A stretch of 64,000 bases of DNA from contig NW_020654810.1 in NCBI RefSeq assembly GCF_003589595.1, forward strand, positions 10,099,387-10,163,386, read 5' to 3'. The notes under the pieces were generated by a model. That model ran no database searches. It was not told the origin of the DNA and worked only from the letters and a program-made list of their open reading frames with translations. The translations under genes were made by a program, and so were the position numbers. The DNA comes from Hyposmocoma kahamanoa. Taxonomy: Eukaryota; Arthropoda; Insecta; Lepidoptera; Cosmopterigidae. Of this stretch, positions 43,595 through 54,910 are shown in pieces; position 1 is the first letter of the stretch; every line of letters begins with the position of its first letter.

Positions 43595-43765
43595 TGAGCC
43601 AGAATCACGTATATTTCTTTTCTCAAACAAATTAACGTTTCGGGCCCAACGTTTCAATAAGCTGTGACCATGGAACTTGTAAAGGACTGAAAACGTTGGT
43701 TTGTTTGAAAAAACAAATATATGCGATTTAAACCCGAAAAAATAGCTTCATTTCCTTTGGTTCCA
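43595..43765. repeat. Fold-back repeat family H, copy
   Basis: AACGTTTCGGGCCCAACGTT, GCTGTGACCATGGAACTTGT, AAAGGACTGAAAACGTTGGT, TTGTTTGAAAAAACAAATAT, ATGCGATTTAAACCCGAAAA, TAGCTTCATTTCC. About 170 bp from the previous copy, same orientation. Confidence 0.78.
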
Positions 43766-44281
43766 ACCTGTCCTGTTCTTGCGGTATTTACATCTTGTTC
43801 TGCGTGCCCAAACACCTACGCTAGGATTCTATGCTGGCTACTAATGGCGCGTTCAGATTGACCTAGTTCTAGGGCGCAGCAATATAGTATATTATTCATA
43901 CACCAGGATCGAGAATCGTTACAATCCATTAAATCAGCATTAAAAATAAAAGTTAGTGTCGATTCCTAAGGTCGAGGGGCAAATCCTATGTACATTTGTA
44001 CACTCGTTAATCGCATAACTCGTAATTGTATTTAAAATCGATCAAAACTTTCAAATATCATGTAAATTATCAATTAATTTCTGTATCATCCCATACACGT
44101 CACATTGCTGGGTCTGTTTTAATGAAATTGTTCACGAAAACACTGAATATACATTACCAAAAAGCAAATGAAAGTAAAATTATGTTATTGTTTACACGCG
44201 CTGAGGTATTCACTGATATAATGCATTTCCATTTACCATTCGTTCGTAGACAACAATATATTCCATTATTTACTTAAGAAG
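43766..44281. other. AT-rich sequence, nothing recognised
   Basis: An 83-codon frame at 44026-44277 has no domain and is not called. Confidence 0.45.
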
Positions 44282-44345
44282 TATATTTGCTTTCTTATGT
44301 AAAAAGACAGTGCGTCAAATTTTTACATAAGAAAACAAGTATGCA
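44282..44345 (+). other. Pre-miRNA-like hairpin
   Basis: A perfect 15-bp core stem (TTTCTTATGTAAAAA, 44291-44305, with 44320-44334) and a 14-nt loop. It is extended outward about 10 bp through U-G wobbles and one C-A mismatch. It may be a small-RNA precursor or a palindrome relic. Confidence 0.35.
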
Positions 44346-46501
44346 TCTATATTTAAATGACGAAGATGCAGAATTGGACAAAATTAATTTGAAAATAAAA
44401 CTGTAAAGTTATATAAGAAAAATAAATGAATTTGGCACAAGAAATAAATTGGCAAAAAGACAAAAGTTTCAATAATTGCGAGTTTTCTAAAGAAAACTAA
44501 GTATTGTGGATTTAAAATTGGCTTACCAATCTGCTATTGTGTTGGTTGCCATTGCAACGAACTATGAAACACGAGACTAGAGATCAGAATTGGTGCGTGC
44601 ACTAGGGTACAATAATGAATGGTAAGCCGTCGGCTTCGCGTCACGACGCAGCGCGGTGAGTGAAGGCGTGTGGCGCTACCGGCGTCTCAATTCGCACTGA
44701 AGAATTTTCGCCATGACAAACCGATTCAAATGAGTTGATGGATGGATGGGTCACTGGATCATGGAAGCATTTTTGATGTTCCTGCTAGATCCTTTGGGAT
44801 CACTTTACTTTGTACATCTCCGACAGGTGCCTGTCTGGCGTCCAAAACAATACCAATCCGCAGATAGGGAATCTTACGAACTACACGATATTACTTTTAA
44901 GATTTTAACAAAGTTATTTTTTGTAAAATTTTTTGATAAAGATGTGTACACAATATATAATATATACAAGTCACAAGATATTATTTTATATGATTGTAAA
45001 ATCGGAAAAATCCACATAATTCCTTATTTACAATGGCAATTACGAACGGTTTTGGTTACTCTACCGAGTCAAACCAATACGTGGTAATATCAAGAACGAC
45101 ATACAAAATAAGACATATAAAATAAGCTTATTCTATAAAAAACGAATAAATTTATTTTGTACTTATAACAGAAGACAGATTCTATTGTAATTGTAAGGTT
45201 TGACATAATAGTGCTGATATAATAATACATTATCAAAGTGGCTTTTAGAAAAATATATTACTATAGAATTATTCTAAATTCAGGAAAAAATATACTTTTT
45301 TAATAGTATAATCAAAACTAGACAATATTTTTGTATAAAGGTATAACTTTTTAGGAAATATTTTATTAAATTAATGTATTATTATTAAATATAATTATTA
45401 TTATTAATTTGATATTGTAGCGCTGGTTAGCGAAAGGGGTACGTAGAACGACGAATTAGATGCAGACTTGATGACTTAAAAGGTGTATATTATATTATCA
45501 AAAAGTGTAAGTTTACAGGGTTATGGACTCAACAGTACGTCTCACTTGGCACAGTCCAGTACCAAAACCTTAAATGGCAGTAATAGGACCGAAACGTCTC
45601 AACAACTCGAGTGCCGTCCAGTGCCATATCAATGCTATAGTGGTAGTAAGCATTTATGATAAACTTCCACAGCACAAAACATATGTGATGACTTATACTA
45701 TTGGAGTTAACAAAACGATAGCGCGTTTCAGAGTACGACTAATGACAACTAGCGGTGGTGCGATGGAACTAATGGCGTGTTAAAGTTGTTGTGGTTGTTA
45801 CAATATTATATTAATAATTTCGAGAAGAAAAAATAATACAATTAAAATCGTCTTCTACAAATTTTCATTCATTCTGAAGGTTCATTAAGAAGCGTCAATG
45901 TGAATATGATTTATCTACATATGTTTATATATAATGTCTTTATGGTTAGACTAGTTTCTGGATATAAACCAGTGTGTACATTTTATGTTGTAGGTATGTG
46001 TTAAGCATGACCACAGCAGGACCATAAATCAAGGCAATATTATAAGCTCGTTGTACTTGCTCTTAGCAAAATTATATTAACCTTTCCTGGATATACTCGG
46101 TACAATATACTCGGTTCTGAGCGTTCCTTTAATGAACATAATACATTTATTTCAAAGTTCAAGCCATCTTATCCTATTAGAAGAATTCTTCATGATTTAT
46201 TCACTTAAGTAAAAAAGTAAACAATAGAAAGAGAGTTATTTTATCTACGAATACGAATCAAGATACGATGTGGAAAAACAGTTTAGTTTTTTCTAAAAAT
46301 ACTTTATAAAGAGTCTTTGATTTCCTGCCAAATGTCTTAATGCCAAAGTAGAATTATTTATTTTGAAATGTCGTAAACTACATGTGTTCTATTTATAGAT
46401 AACTAAACGTATTATGAGCGTTTTGTCTATGTTTTGCAATACAAGTTCATAAAAACTATGTAGTAAATTAATTGTTGCTAAGCATGTCCAGTATACTACG
46501 T
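44346..46501. other. AT-rich sequence; CpG-rich patch at 44620-44700
   Basis: 44620-44700 (GCGTCACGACGCAGCGCGGT) is unusually CpG-rich for the window, but no coding frame or repeat family could be assigned. The frame at 44746-45087 shows no recognised domain. Confidence 0.45.
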
Positions 46502-47779
46502 GAGGCGCACTATAAGTTTCCGGAATGAATAAGAAAACAATACTATAAATGGTCAGAAATGAATTTATTGGTTCTCAGAACATTCTCCGTTGGCGTTAAT
46601 GCACTTGTACCAACTTGTACTTGAACCACTTTTGAAAACATTTATGCCACTCCTCCGTGACAATCTCTGAAACATATTTTTCATACTCTTCGACAGCCTC
46701 TTCAGGTAATGAAAATCGTTGACCGCGTAACTGATTCTTAATTTTTGGAAATAAATAAAAGTCACAAGGTGCCAGGTCGGGACTGTACGCGGGATGGCTC
46801 ATAAGATCAACGTTGTTCACTCATTTGTCTGTGTGGCTGTGTGAGAACTGGCATTTTCGTGGTGCAAAATGATACGGCGTTTACGGTTATTTTTACGGAG
46901 TTTGTCAATAACTTCCGGCACACAAATGGTCGTGTACCATTCACTATTCATGGTAAAACGATTCTCCAAAGCAACAGTAGCCATGTGTCGAGTTTTATTA
47001 AAAAAGTAAGCAGTCATCCGCTTAGAGACACTTTGCACGCGCGCCACTTTGGTTGATTTCGGCTCATCTCGAAAGACCCATACGCTCGATTGCTGCTTTG
47101 TTTTGGGATCTAACTATAAATCTATATTTCGTTACCAGTTACTATGTCCGATACTAAATTTGACGCCCCTTCGTTGAATCTGGTAAGCATGGCATTGCAC
47201 CACGTGACGCGATCCGTTTTTTGAGCCTCAGTCAAATTGTGTGGGGTCCACCGAAAACACAGCTTTTTCACACCCAAATGTGTGTACAGTATTGATTGTA
47301 TTTGACTCATGTCTATGCCTAAAGATGCCCGAATCTCATGGTATGTTACATGCCTGTCTGTTTTGATCACACGGCGCACAGCATCGATGTTTTTGTTGTT
47401 CACAGCAGTGGATGGGCGACCATCACGAAATTCGTCACTGAGATTCACACGACCGCGTTTGAATTCTGCAAACCAGCTATAAATAGTCGTCTTGCATGGT
47501 GCTTCATCGCCAAAAGCAGTTTGAAGCCGAGCGAAGCTCCACTGAGCTGTTAAATTACACTTAAAGTCGTAAAAAATCATACTACGAAAATAGTCACGAG
47601 TTATATGCACGGTGATGTCTACAACCAATTTCTAAAATGACGCCAAAATGTAAAAACAAGTGACAGTCAGATGAAACAAACTGTATTCAACAGCCAAAGA
47701 GTTCTATTTTCGAATGATGTAATTACTTTTTAAATATTGTTTATGTAAGTGGCCAGTTCCGGAAACTTATAGTCGCCCT
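46502..47779 (-). mobile_element. Dead mariner element, about 1.28 kb
   Basis: Inverted ends: left GGCGCACTATAAGTTTCCGG at 46504, right GGGCGACTATAAGTTTCCGG (reverse strand, from about 47778). The size matches the usual 1.3 kb of mariners. The single transposase gene lies on the minus strand. Confidence 0.9.
46565..47628 (-). pseudogene. Mariner transposase (inactivated)
   Basis: From the minus-strand ATG at 47628: FRSMIFYDFKCNLTAQWSFA and the N-terminal HTH region (FGDEAPCKTTIYSWFAEFKR, DGRPSTAV), then RWTPHNLTEAQKTDRVTWC. The catalytic region reads DIVTGNE where TGDE is expected (first Asp to Asn), followed at once by TAG in place of Trp, and one base is lost near 47113. Further on, ILHHENASSHTA replaces HHDN (second Asp to Glu), while YSPDLAPCDFYLFP keeps the third acidic position (D34D). 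Stops near 46820 and a shift near the C-terminus (YKCINANGECSENQ) complete the decay. It was a cut-and-paste transposase that acted on the flanking inverted repeats. Confidence 0.93.
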
Positions 47780-48050
47780 ATGTATTATTATCATGGAATG
47801 TCATGTCAATATACATAAATTTACGTAAATAAATAATGTTAAAATTAAGAAACATCGTAAATTAGCTAATGCGTGGGTATATTACGCACTGGTCTTTCAT
47901 GTAGTATAAATAACTTTAATGAGATAATTTATTGAATCTCTACGTAGGTACAAAGAAAAAAATATATGTGCATAGTTTTGTTCAGATGAAAAAGATCATT
48001 CATCATAACAGCAGATATGTGAACAAGTATTTTATGTTCACAATAATATT
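47780..48050. other. AT-rich spacer, nothing recognised
   Basis: Nothing recognised between the mariner and repeat L. Confidence 0.4.
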
Positions 48051-48157
48051 TTATGCAATCGTTGCATAATGAGGGTTCCTAAGTCGAGTACCGTTTGCCG
48101 ACTGGCTTAACTAACAGAGTACGAGATTTTAAGACCTAACTCTGTAATCATTGCATA
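48051..48157 (+). repeat. Small inverted-terminal repeat family L, copy 2
   Basis: TTATGCAATCGTTGCATAAT, GAGGGTT, ..GTACGAGATTTTAAGACCTA, ..GTAATCATTGCATA. Reverse-orientation match to 26190-26291. Confidence 0.7.
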
Positions 48158-48419
48158 CAATACTTTTTCTACGAGTAAATAAAATTATAACATACAAATT
48201 TTTATTGGAAACAATGACAACATTTATATAATATGTATTTATTCGATAATAACTACAATGGGTCGATAAAGTTTATGTTGCAGCTATTAATTATAGATAA
48301 CTCCCAACTCCGGATAACTAGTGTAACTAGATAGTCCAACTGATGTGTAATTAATTACTAACAAAACAAGTTATGTATCAAAATAATGAACAAAATTATA
48401 CATTAACAATTGTTTCGTG

Positions 48420-48562
48420 TAATTGTGTTTTGACTGAGTGTCTGTGTGTGAGTGTGTGTTTGTGCCTTTGTGTGTTGTGTGTGTTTGTGCCTTTGTGTGT
48501 ACGTGCATGCTTGCGTGCGTGCGTGCGTGAGTGCGTGCGTGCTTGTGCGTGTGATTGTAATT
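48420..48562. repeat. (GT)n/(TGCG)n microsatellite
   Basis: GTGTGTGAGTGTGTGTTTGT.. with a (TGCG)n core near 48510-48540. Reading frames across it are artefacts. Confidence 0.95.
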
Positions 48563-49633
48563 GTGTTGTGTCATTATAATTGAAACTGTGAAGAAGTGAA
48601 GGATACATATCATTTTATTTATTTACTTATAAAGTGAAAATCAAAAGAAGTAGATATGATGTTCTAATAAAACAATTCTATGCCTATCGTAGTTTTACAT
48701 ACTCTGTCAGTTCTTTGTTTATTCCTGAATATGTATGGATCATATTGGTACTCGTGAGTAGAGTGGAGACAAACAATTTCCTTTGCGAGTGCACTTTAAA
48801 TAACGCATACAGGTCTATTGTGGAGAATCTTATATCTATCCCGTAGTCTGCAGAGCAGCGAGGCCGTTTTCTTTCGCATGATAGCATGAACATCATCTAT
48901 ATCGCCTGCGCAAACATGCCTGACGCGCTGCAGAATCGGGGCAGCCCCAGCAACACCACAGGGCGCACGTGTAGAACACATGAATATATTATCTTCCGTA
49001 TTTATTTAGTTTCGAAATTATTATTTGTTTAATATATACAACATGAAAATGGTGTCAGCTAGCTCGTTATTATATCTGCGGAAATCTCTAGGTTATAGCT
49101 GTAAATCAGCTGTTTGCTCCTGAGTAATCACCGACGCGGAGCTGTGGCCTTTTTGCATTGCTACAGCACACTTACATAACTGGGTGTTCGGCAGTGCTGC
49201 GACTCTGCTGTTTTTTTTTCTTTCTATTACATATTTTTCTGTTATGTATGTGTGTCTGTAGATCCAAATAAACGTTTTATCTATCTATTATTCAATATCA
49301 AAAATATGAAACCCTTCAACGCTGAATCACAAAGTACAATTTACCATCAAAGTACCTTTTATATTATGTTACAAAAATCTACATTGCCGGGGCAGGACTG
49401 TACATGAAGCATGGCAGCATTTATTAGTTTGCTTTGTCCCGTGTCAACAATGCTAAATTAAGGTGGCGGTACAGAAATCTATTATTTACTAACCCGAGGG
49501 TGTCAAACTAGTTACTGTGTGTCGCCAAAACTACTATGTAGACATAAATTCTATCCACTTATTACAAATATCATATCAGTCATTGCACACCTTCAAAGGA
49601 AAATACATTTTCTTATTATATATTTCATTTGAA
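48563..49633. other. Non-coding sequence, nothing recognised
   Basis: 48840-48975 is GC-richer (GGGGCAGCCCCAGCAACACC) and may be an old element. No family could be assigned. Confidence 0.45.
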
Positions 49634-49681
49634 GTTGTACTTGTAGTACCTAAGTACACTTAGGTACTACAAGAGTACAAC
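49634..49681. repeat. Near-perfect 22-bp inverted repeat
   Basis: GTTGTACTTGTAGTACCTAA, GT, spacer AC, then the reverse complement with a 2-base bulge. It could form a cruciform or hairpin. Confidence 0.85.
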
Positions 49682-49686
49682 TACAC

Positions 49687-49757
49687 TAAAGTGTATAACG
49701 ACTTATCGAGTTTTTAGGTTTTAGCGATTATTACACATTGGAAATGAAACTATTTTT
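49687..49757 (+). repeat. Fold-back repeat family H, left half only
   Basis: TTATCGAGTTTTTAGGTTTT, AGCGATTATTACACATTGGA, AATGAAACTATTTTT, then directly fused to the left end of family B copy 6. Confidence 0.8.
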
Positions 49758-50016
49758 AACCGACTTCAAAAAAAGGAGGACGTTCTCAATTGGACTGAAT
49801 GCTTTCTTTTTTTGTATGTTACGCGATAACTCCGTTATTTGTGAACCGATTCTCATGATTCTTTTTTGTTGGAAAGAGGGTACCTCCGTAGTGGTCCCTT
49901 TTAATTTTGACGAAAATCGTCCACCTCTAAAGGTGGCTGTTCAATTCATGCATGTGGATTCATTTTTATAAATAACGCCTAAATTTTATTATAAGGAGCG
50001 ATTATTGTAATGGTTG
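49758..50016 (+). repeat. Interspersed repeat family B, copy 6, left part (split by LTR element)
   Basis: Begins AACCGACTTCAAAAAAAGGA and ends GTAATGGTTG. The rest of the same copy resumes at 53217 after the LTR element. Confidence 0.9.
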
Positions 50017-50361
50017 TATGAAAGGGGATATTGAAAATAACTAACTACTGGATATAACTTTTTGACTTTAATTATTACGAACGTATAATGATTACAATCT
50101 ACACCTTAGAATTTTTAGTAATAATCTGTGTGGAACACGTGCTGTTTCCCGCTATTAAGCCCTCTTCATATCAATCAGGTTACCCCACCAAGCGAGAAAC
50201 AGCTCGCGTATAATAATCACAACTTCCGGTGCCGAATCTTATTTAATCATGTATTTTGCTATAAAGTACAATATTACTTTATAGCAAAATACTCAAATTT
50301 ACGCAAACAAACTACTAATATTAATGTACAATATTATAAAGATGTTTTAAGAATGCTAACA
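50017..50361 (-). repeat. LTR (3' LTR in element orientation)
   Basis: Aligned by eye with the other LTR it has about 15 substitutions in 345 bp and no length difference. It contains a perfect 18-bp palindrome at 50251-50292 (GTATTTTGCTATAAAGTA, loop CAATAT). Confidence 0.93.
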
Positions 50362-50789
50362 GTCGACCTTTCCTGACCTTTTGTAGTCTCGAGAAAAAAA
50401 AATAAAAAATAATAATTAAAGAAATAATACTAAGTATCTTTACATAATTTCATGAATACGGGTACAGCAGCTTTTAAAATTACATCACATAACTATATCG
50501 ATCTATATCGATCGATTTTTATTCTAATTTTTACCGCATTAACATACTCTTGTATAATTGTTACCAACTTATAACGATCCTTGATGGAGAATGATATTTG
50601 ACATATAATTTAATAACAACAATATTATATAATGAATTGTTCATTTTCTAATTATTGTGTGCTTTTCTTATAATTTTCCTTTTTGTCTGACGATCTCAAT
50701 ATAGTTTCTTATACTTTGACATGTAGTGCAATTTATACTGTAATGTTATATTTGAGAAATAAATGAATCTGAATCTGAATCTGAATCTG

Positions 50790-50916
50790 ATCTAATATCG
50801 CCGTCTCCACAATAATATCACAGTACAGCATGTAAATTAGAACTGCATTTGCTTTTAAGTAGAACTAAGTTTTTCGTAGATGTATTTATCACTACATATA
50901 AACGGCGATATTAGAT
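50790..50916. repeat. 127-bp segment with perfect 15-bp inverted ends
   Basis: ATCTAATATCGCCGT at the left and ACGGCGATATTAGAT at the right. A (GAATCT)n run (about 50764-50790) abuts the left end. Possibly a MITE or a LINE tail inserted in the LTR element. Confidence 0.7.
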
Positions 50917-51184
50917 TATGTTCTTTATTACATGATAGACAATATACTTATGAAATAGTACAACATTAATATTATAATCGTATTTTAACATCTTTACATA
51001 ACATAATATATTATTTATTTACAGCATAAATATTTATAATTTATGGATTCAAAGTTCATTAATATTCAATTAAATAACATTATTCTAATGTTCAAGTACA
51101 CAAATTTATTCTAACTTCACATTATATTATTGATTTTAATTTAAATATTCAAATTTTACATTATTTTATATGGATACATGGATC

Positions 51185-51345
51185 CACTTCATGTTTCCAA
51201 TATAGATAATTGCATGAAGTATTGGAGCCCTTGCATGTCTCCAGCTACTTCTACTATTGTAGTTAAATACAATACTAGAGCCCCTTCATGTCTCCAATGC
51301 TGCTTAACGTGACACTGGAGCCCCTACATGTCTCCAATATCAACA
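51185..51345. repeat. Four short repeats of a CATGTCTCCAAT motif
   Basis: CACTTCATGTTTCCAATA (about 51187), GGAGCCCTTGCATGTCTCCA (about 51224), AGAGCCCCTTCATGTCTCCA (about 51279) and GGAGCCCCTACATGTCTCCA (about 51326). They lie between the integrase end and the 3' LTR, in a stretch that could hold a transport or regulatory function. That role is speculation. Confidence 0.75.
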
Positions 51346-51469
51346 GGATTACTTTTAAACGTAACCAATGATAAAACTAAGATAGTATCATACATTCAAT
51401 GTCCAGCTCAAGTATAACAGAAATTATTAATTTTGAGACCAATGCACCACCAAATGCAACAAAAGATGA

Positions 51470-52720
51470 ACTCAGTCACTTTCACTATTAGAATCGCTGT
51501 AGTTATTCCTACGAAATACCATCCAACGATGGATTTTATCAACAGAGAAAATACCACTGAATGCTCGATTACCCTTTCGAGATAATGGTGTATCCTTAAC
51601 AACATACCTATCATTATCAAACACTGTAGCAATACGGTAAGGGCCGCGCAGCTTGGGAACTAATTTTCTACTCTGACCTCACTCTGGTATCTCACTTTCT
51701 ACTGTAACTAGTTCACCGACCTGGAAAGTTAACTTTTTCCTACTTTTGTCGAATTTTTCTTTCTGTCGTTGTTGATTTAATTGTGTATGTTCTGACATTT
51801 CACTTCTAACATCATTATCTAAGTCTTCTATCACGTTACTATCAATGTGAGATTATAAAACCGAATCTGACACGCCAGTTAGTTGAAGGCCGAAAAGAGC
51901 TTGAGACGGAGTCTTGCCTGTCCCTTTGTTGACTGTATTGTTTAAACCCCATTGTATTTCGGAGACACACTCGTCTCATAATCGTTCTTGTTTACCATAA
52001 GTAGCAGCAGTAAGAGCAGACAAAACCGTTCTAATATACCGCTCAACTTGACCGTTGGCGCGTGGTGATGCAGTTGCGTTTAAAATATGTTTAATGCCGA
52101 ATGTAAATATTCTTTAAAACGTTTAGCCGTAAAGGTAGGAAGGAGAAGGAAGGAGGTATCTGAGATGAGTCGTTTCGGAACACCGAAAGTGTGAAAATAA
52201 TTTTTCATTGCTCGAATAGAATGTACGGTTTTGGTGCTCTTTACTTGATACCAACATGATATATTTAGTGAATGCGTCTATTATCAATAATAAACATGAG
52301 TTTTTCTTTTTGCTACGAACAAAAGGTCCTAAGTAATCAATGTGGATTGTGTGAAAGGGACAATCAACCTATACCAAGGATGAAGATCGCCGGACTTTTT
52401 ACTGGCTGGAACTTTTGCATGAGCACACTCCAAGCAAGAGTCAACGTATTTTTTTATGAATCGTCTCATTTTGGCAAACTAAAAGTTACTCTAAATTTTC
52501 TCAAAGGTTTCGTCAATAATTGTTTTTAATCTCTACTATATTATTACTCTCTACTATATTATTGTATTGGAAATAATTCTTTGTAATTCAGAATCGCTGT
52601 GTTGTACCGTTGTTATCCAATTTGAATCTACATATATTTCGAACTTGAAGAGTAGGGGAAAATTCTACGTCAGCTGGGTTAATGCGTCAACATGCCACAT
52701 TGACAAACCAGTAATGCAAG
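51470..52720 (-). pseudogene. Gypsy-type integrase with RNase H tail (decayed)
   Basis: On the minus strand: the RNase H end (MWHVDAL), then the integrase zinc-finger end (YVDSCLECAHAKVP), then after a one-base shift the core (HTIHIDYLGPF, first Asp; LLLIIDAFTKYIMLVSS), AMKNYFHTFGVPKRLISD (second Asp) with a small C/T-rich insertion just after it, and later the GQVER motif (catalytic Glu). The C-terminal part includes IQWGLNNTVNKGTGKTPSQA, LVTVESEIPE and FSVDKIHRWMVFRR, ending in SDSNSESD. At least five frameshifts or stops interrupt it. The family role is insertion of element cDNA into host DNA. This copy cannot do it. Confidence 0.85.
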
Positions 52721-52871
52721 AGTACGATGTTATAATCGTACTCTAAGCTAAATTTTAAGAAATCGTGAAGAGGAGAAAGAGAAAAAAAAACGTTGAAACG
52801 TACCTTTTATGAGCGTTATGTCCTTTCACCAAGTTTTAAACAAAATGCTCAGCTAATGCCACTTACTGAAC

Positions 52872-53216
52872 TATGAAAGGGGATATTTAAAATAACTAAA
52901 TGCTGGATATAACTTCTTGACTTTAACTATTACGAACGTATAATGATTACAATCTACACCTTATAATTTTTAGTAATAATCTGTGTGGAACAGGTGCTGC
53001 TTCCCGCTTTTAAGCCCTCTTCATATCAATCAGGTTACCCCACCAAGCGAGAAACAGCTCGCGTATAATAATCACAACTTCCGGTGCCGAATCTTATTTA
53101 ATCATGTATTTTGCTATAGAGTACAATATTACTGTATAGCAAAATACTCAAATTTACGCAAACAAATTACTAATATTATTGTACAATATTATAAAGATAT
53201 TTTAGGAATGCTAACA
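52872..53216 (-). repeat. LTR (5' LTR in element orientation)
   Basis: Same length and boundaries as the copy at 50017. The palindrome at 53106-53147 has one mismatch here. Immediately downstream on the minus strand lies TAGTTCAGTAAGTGGC, the expected primer-binding site position. I cannot assign the tRNA. Confidence 0.93.
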
Positions 53217-53440
53217 GTTGATTTTGCTATTCTCCAATTCAGGGCGTTTTTCTCTCAATATACTTTGAGTAGTGAGAGTCGATTTTTATTATCTCCCGTG
53301 TCAAGTCTCGTATAGTGGCGAACTAGGGGATGAATCCGAGTTTGCGCACTTTCCGGTAACCGATTTCAATAAAACTTGGTAATGTAATTCCACGTGCTTT
53401 TGAGGTCGGTTTTTAGTACTCTGTACTGAGATTATTTGAG
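53217..53440 (+). repeat. Interspersed repeat family B, copy 6, right part
   Basis: Resumes GTTGATTTTGCTATTCTCCA exactly where 50016 leaves off (compare 6761-6780) and ends GCTTTTGAGGTCGGTTTTTA. Confidence 0.9.
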
Positions 53441-53620
53441 ATCTAACTCATGTATTTATTTTTTCGAACAAACTAAACAACAAGGTCTACTCCCGTACAC
53501 CGTCGAACATCCGTCCAGAACAATTCAGTCAAATAAGTAATACGCGAACAAACTAAAAAAACGCGTGATACGAATTAAGCTTCATACTTGATATTGTTTT
53601 TTGATTTGAGTATTACTTGA

Positions 53621-53906
53621 AGCAGCAGTAGAGCTCGTGAAAAACTTCGTCCAGGGAAGTACTGCCACCTTACCTATTTCTACCGCCAAGCAGTAATATT
53701 AGCATTACTTTCCGGTTTTAAAGGGTTAAGGGTATTGGTGAAATTACAGACACATGGAACTTGTCAATTTATGTCTCAGGGCGTTGGGCGCAGTGGCAGT
53801 ACCTTTGCGATTTAAAGCTCTGAGTGGCACTGCAACTGTTATGGACAGGCGTGTACCATCAGGCGCACGACTAGTTCGTCCCGTCACTTGATATTATAAA
53901 AAATAA
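53621..53906 (+). repeat. Interspersed repeat family A, copy 6 (extended 5' end)
   Basis: Includes the extra leader GCAGTAGAGCTCGTGAAAAA, CTTCGTCCAGGGAAGTACTG, then CTACCGCCAAGCAGTAATAT and the standard body to CCCGTCACTTGATATTATAA. Confidence 0.9.
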
Positions 53907-54245
53907 TATTTGTCACTGCTTCGGACGGATATCGGATGGAGTACGGGAGAGTAGACCTCCTCCCATAGTCACGACCAAGTCAGCCGATTTAGATAAAGCT
54001 CCAGCATCTCGAATTCTGTTGAGGCAAACAAAGTTAATACGTTTTAAGCTGGGCAAATGAACAATTCGGTATTCCTGATCGTAGAAGTATTGACAAAGCC
54101 CTCTATACATACCAGCCAAAGTTCGTTAATGATCGATTTTTGCTAACTTTCTAGAGAGAACGAGCACAATCTGCACTTTCTAATAGTACTTGCTGATTGT
54201 GCAAAAGCTACGAACTTTTGTGTAAGATATAGATAAATAGTATAC
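53907..54245. other. Spacer, nothing recognised
   Basis: A 68-codon minus-strand frame at 53913-54119 shows no domain and is not called. Confidence 0.4.
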
Positions 54246-54405
54246 TTCATCCGTGACCATGGGACAGGTCATAGGACAGGTCATGGGACAAGGGCACGAA
54301 AGTTTGGTTTGTTTAAAAAAAAATATACTCGATTTAAATCCGGAAAAATAGTTTCATTTCCTATGTGTAACAATGGCGAAAACCTAAGAACTCGATAAAA
54401 AGTAT
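54246..54405 (+). repeat. Fold-back repeat family H, right half with internal duplication
   Basis: CCGTGACCATGGGACAGGTC, ATAGGACAGGTCATGGGACA (the GGACAGGTCAT word is tandemly repeated), then GGTTTGTTTAAAAAAAAATA, CTCGATTTAAATCCGGAAAA, TAGTTTCATTTCCTATGTGT, CCTAAGAACTCGATAA. Confidence 0.8.
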
Positions 54406-54716
54406 ACTTATTAATTAATATGCTTGCATGCTTGGTGTAATAAGGCCGCATGTGCAAAATGACAACTTTTCAGGAGAGAGGTTTTAAAATTCTAAGAACG
54501 AAATTAGTTTTTTTTTTCACCTAATTAGGTGAGTCATAAAATTGCACATACACATAATTTGTTATGTACTTCATATTACTTTTATGAATTTCATGTGATA
54601 AATTCAATTTTGACGTATAATCACATGTGGCTTTATTATACCAAAGTTACTTTATATAGCATTGCTACTTTAATAGCATACTAGTGTACTTTAATAGCAT
54701 TTTACTAGCAGTAGAA

Positions 54717-54910
54717 CTCCTTATGAAAGAGTTCGTCCAGGGAAGTACTGCCACCTTACCTATTTCCAGTAATGTTTACCATTGCGTTCCGTTTTAAACG
54801 GTAAAGGTAATGGTGAAATTACAGGCACATGAGACTTATCAACTTACGTCTGAGGGTGACAGGTGTTCTGAATTGCACTTTTCGTAGTCACTTGGTATCA
54901 TAAAAAAACT
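54717..54910 (+). repeat. Interspersed repeat family A, copy 7
   Basis: AGCAGTAGAACTCCTTATGA, GTTCGTCCAGGGAAGTACTG, AAATTACAGGCACATGAGAC, TCAACTTACGTCTGAGGGTG, then a deletion to GTCACTTGGTATCATAAAAA. Confidence 0.85.

Larger units (their letters stand above)
50017..53216 (-). mobile_element. Internally deleted Gypsy-type LTR retrotransposon
   Basis: Two 345-bp direct repeats (50017-50361 and 52872-53216) bound an internal region of about 2.5 kb. The 4-bp GTTG flanks it (50013-50016, 53217-53220). Coding runs on the minus strand. A short leader and the very end of RNase H (MWHVDAL near 52690) come first, then a decayed integrase, then a non-coding 3' part. Gag, protease and RT are absent, which explains the 3.2-kb length. 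On its own strand the LTR starts TGTTAGCATTC and ends CCCCTTTCATA. Confidence 0.9.

Noticed and set aside
48371..48613. Frames of 68-80 codons over 48.4-48.6 kb
   Set aside because: Same cause: a GT/TGCG microsatellite read in several frames.
50017..53216. Segmental duplication as an explanation of the 345-bp direct repeats
   Set aside because: The repeats have equal length, sit at the edges of integrase-bearing sequence and are flanked by a 4-bp duplication, so LTRs are the better explanation.
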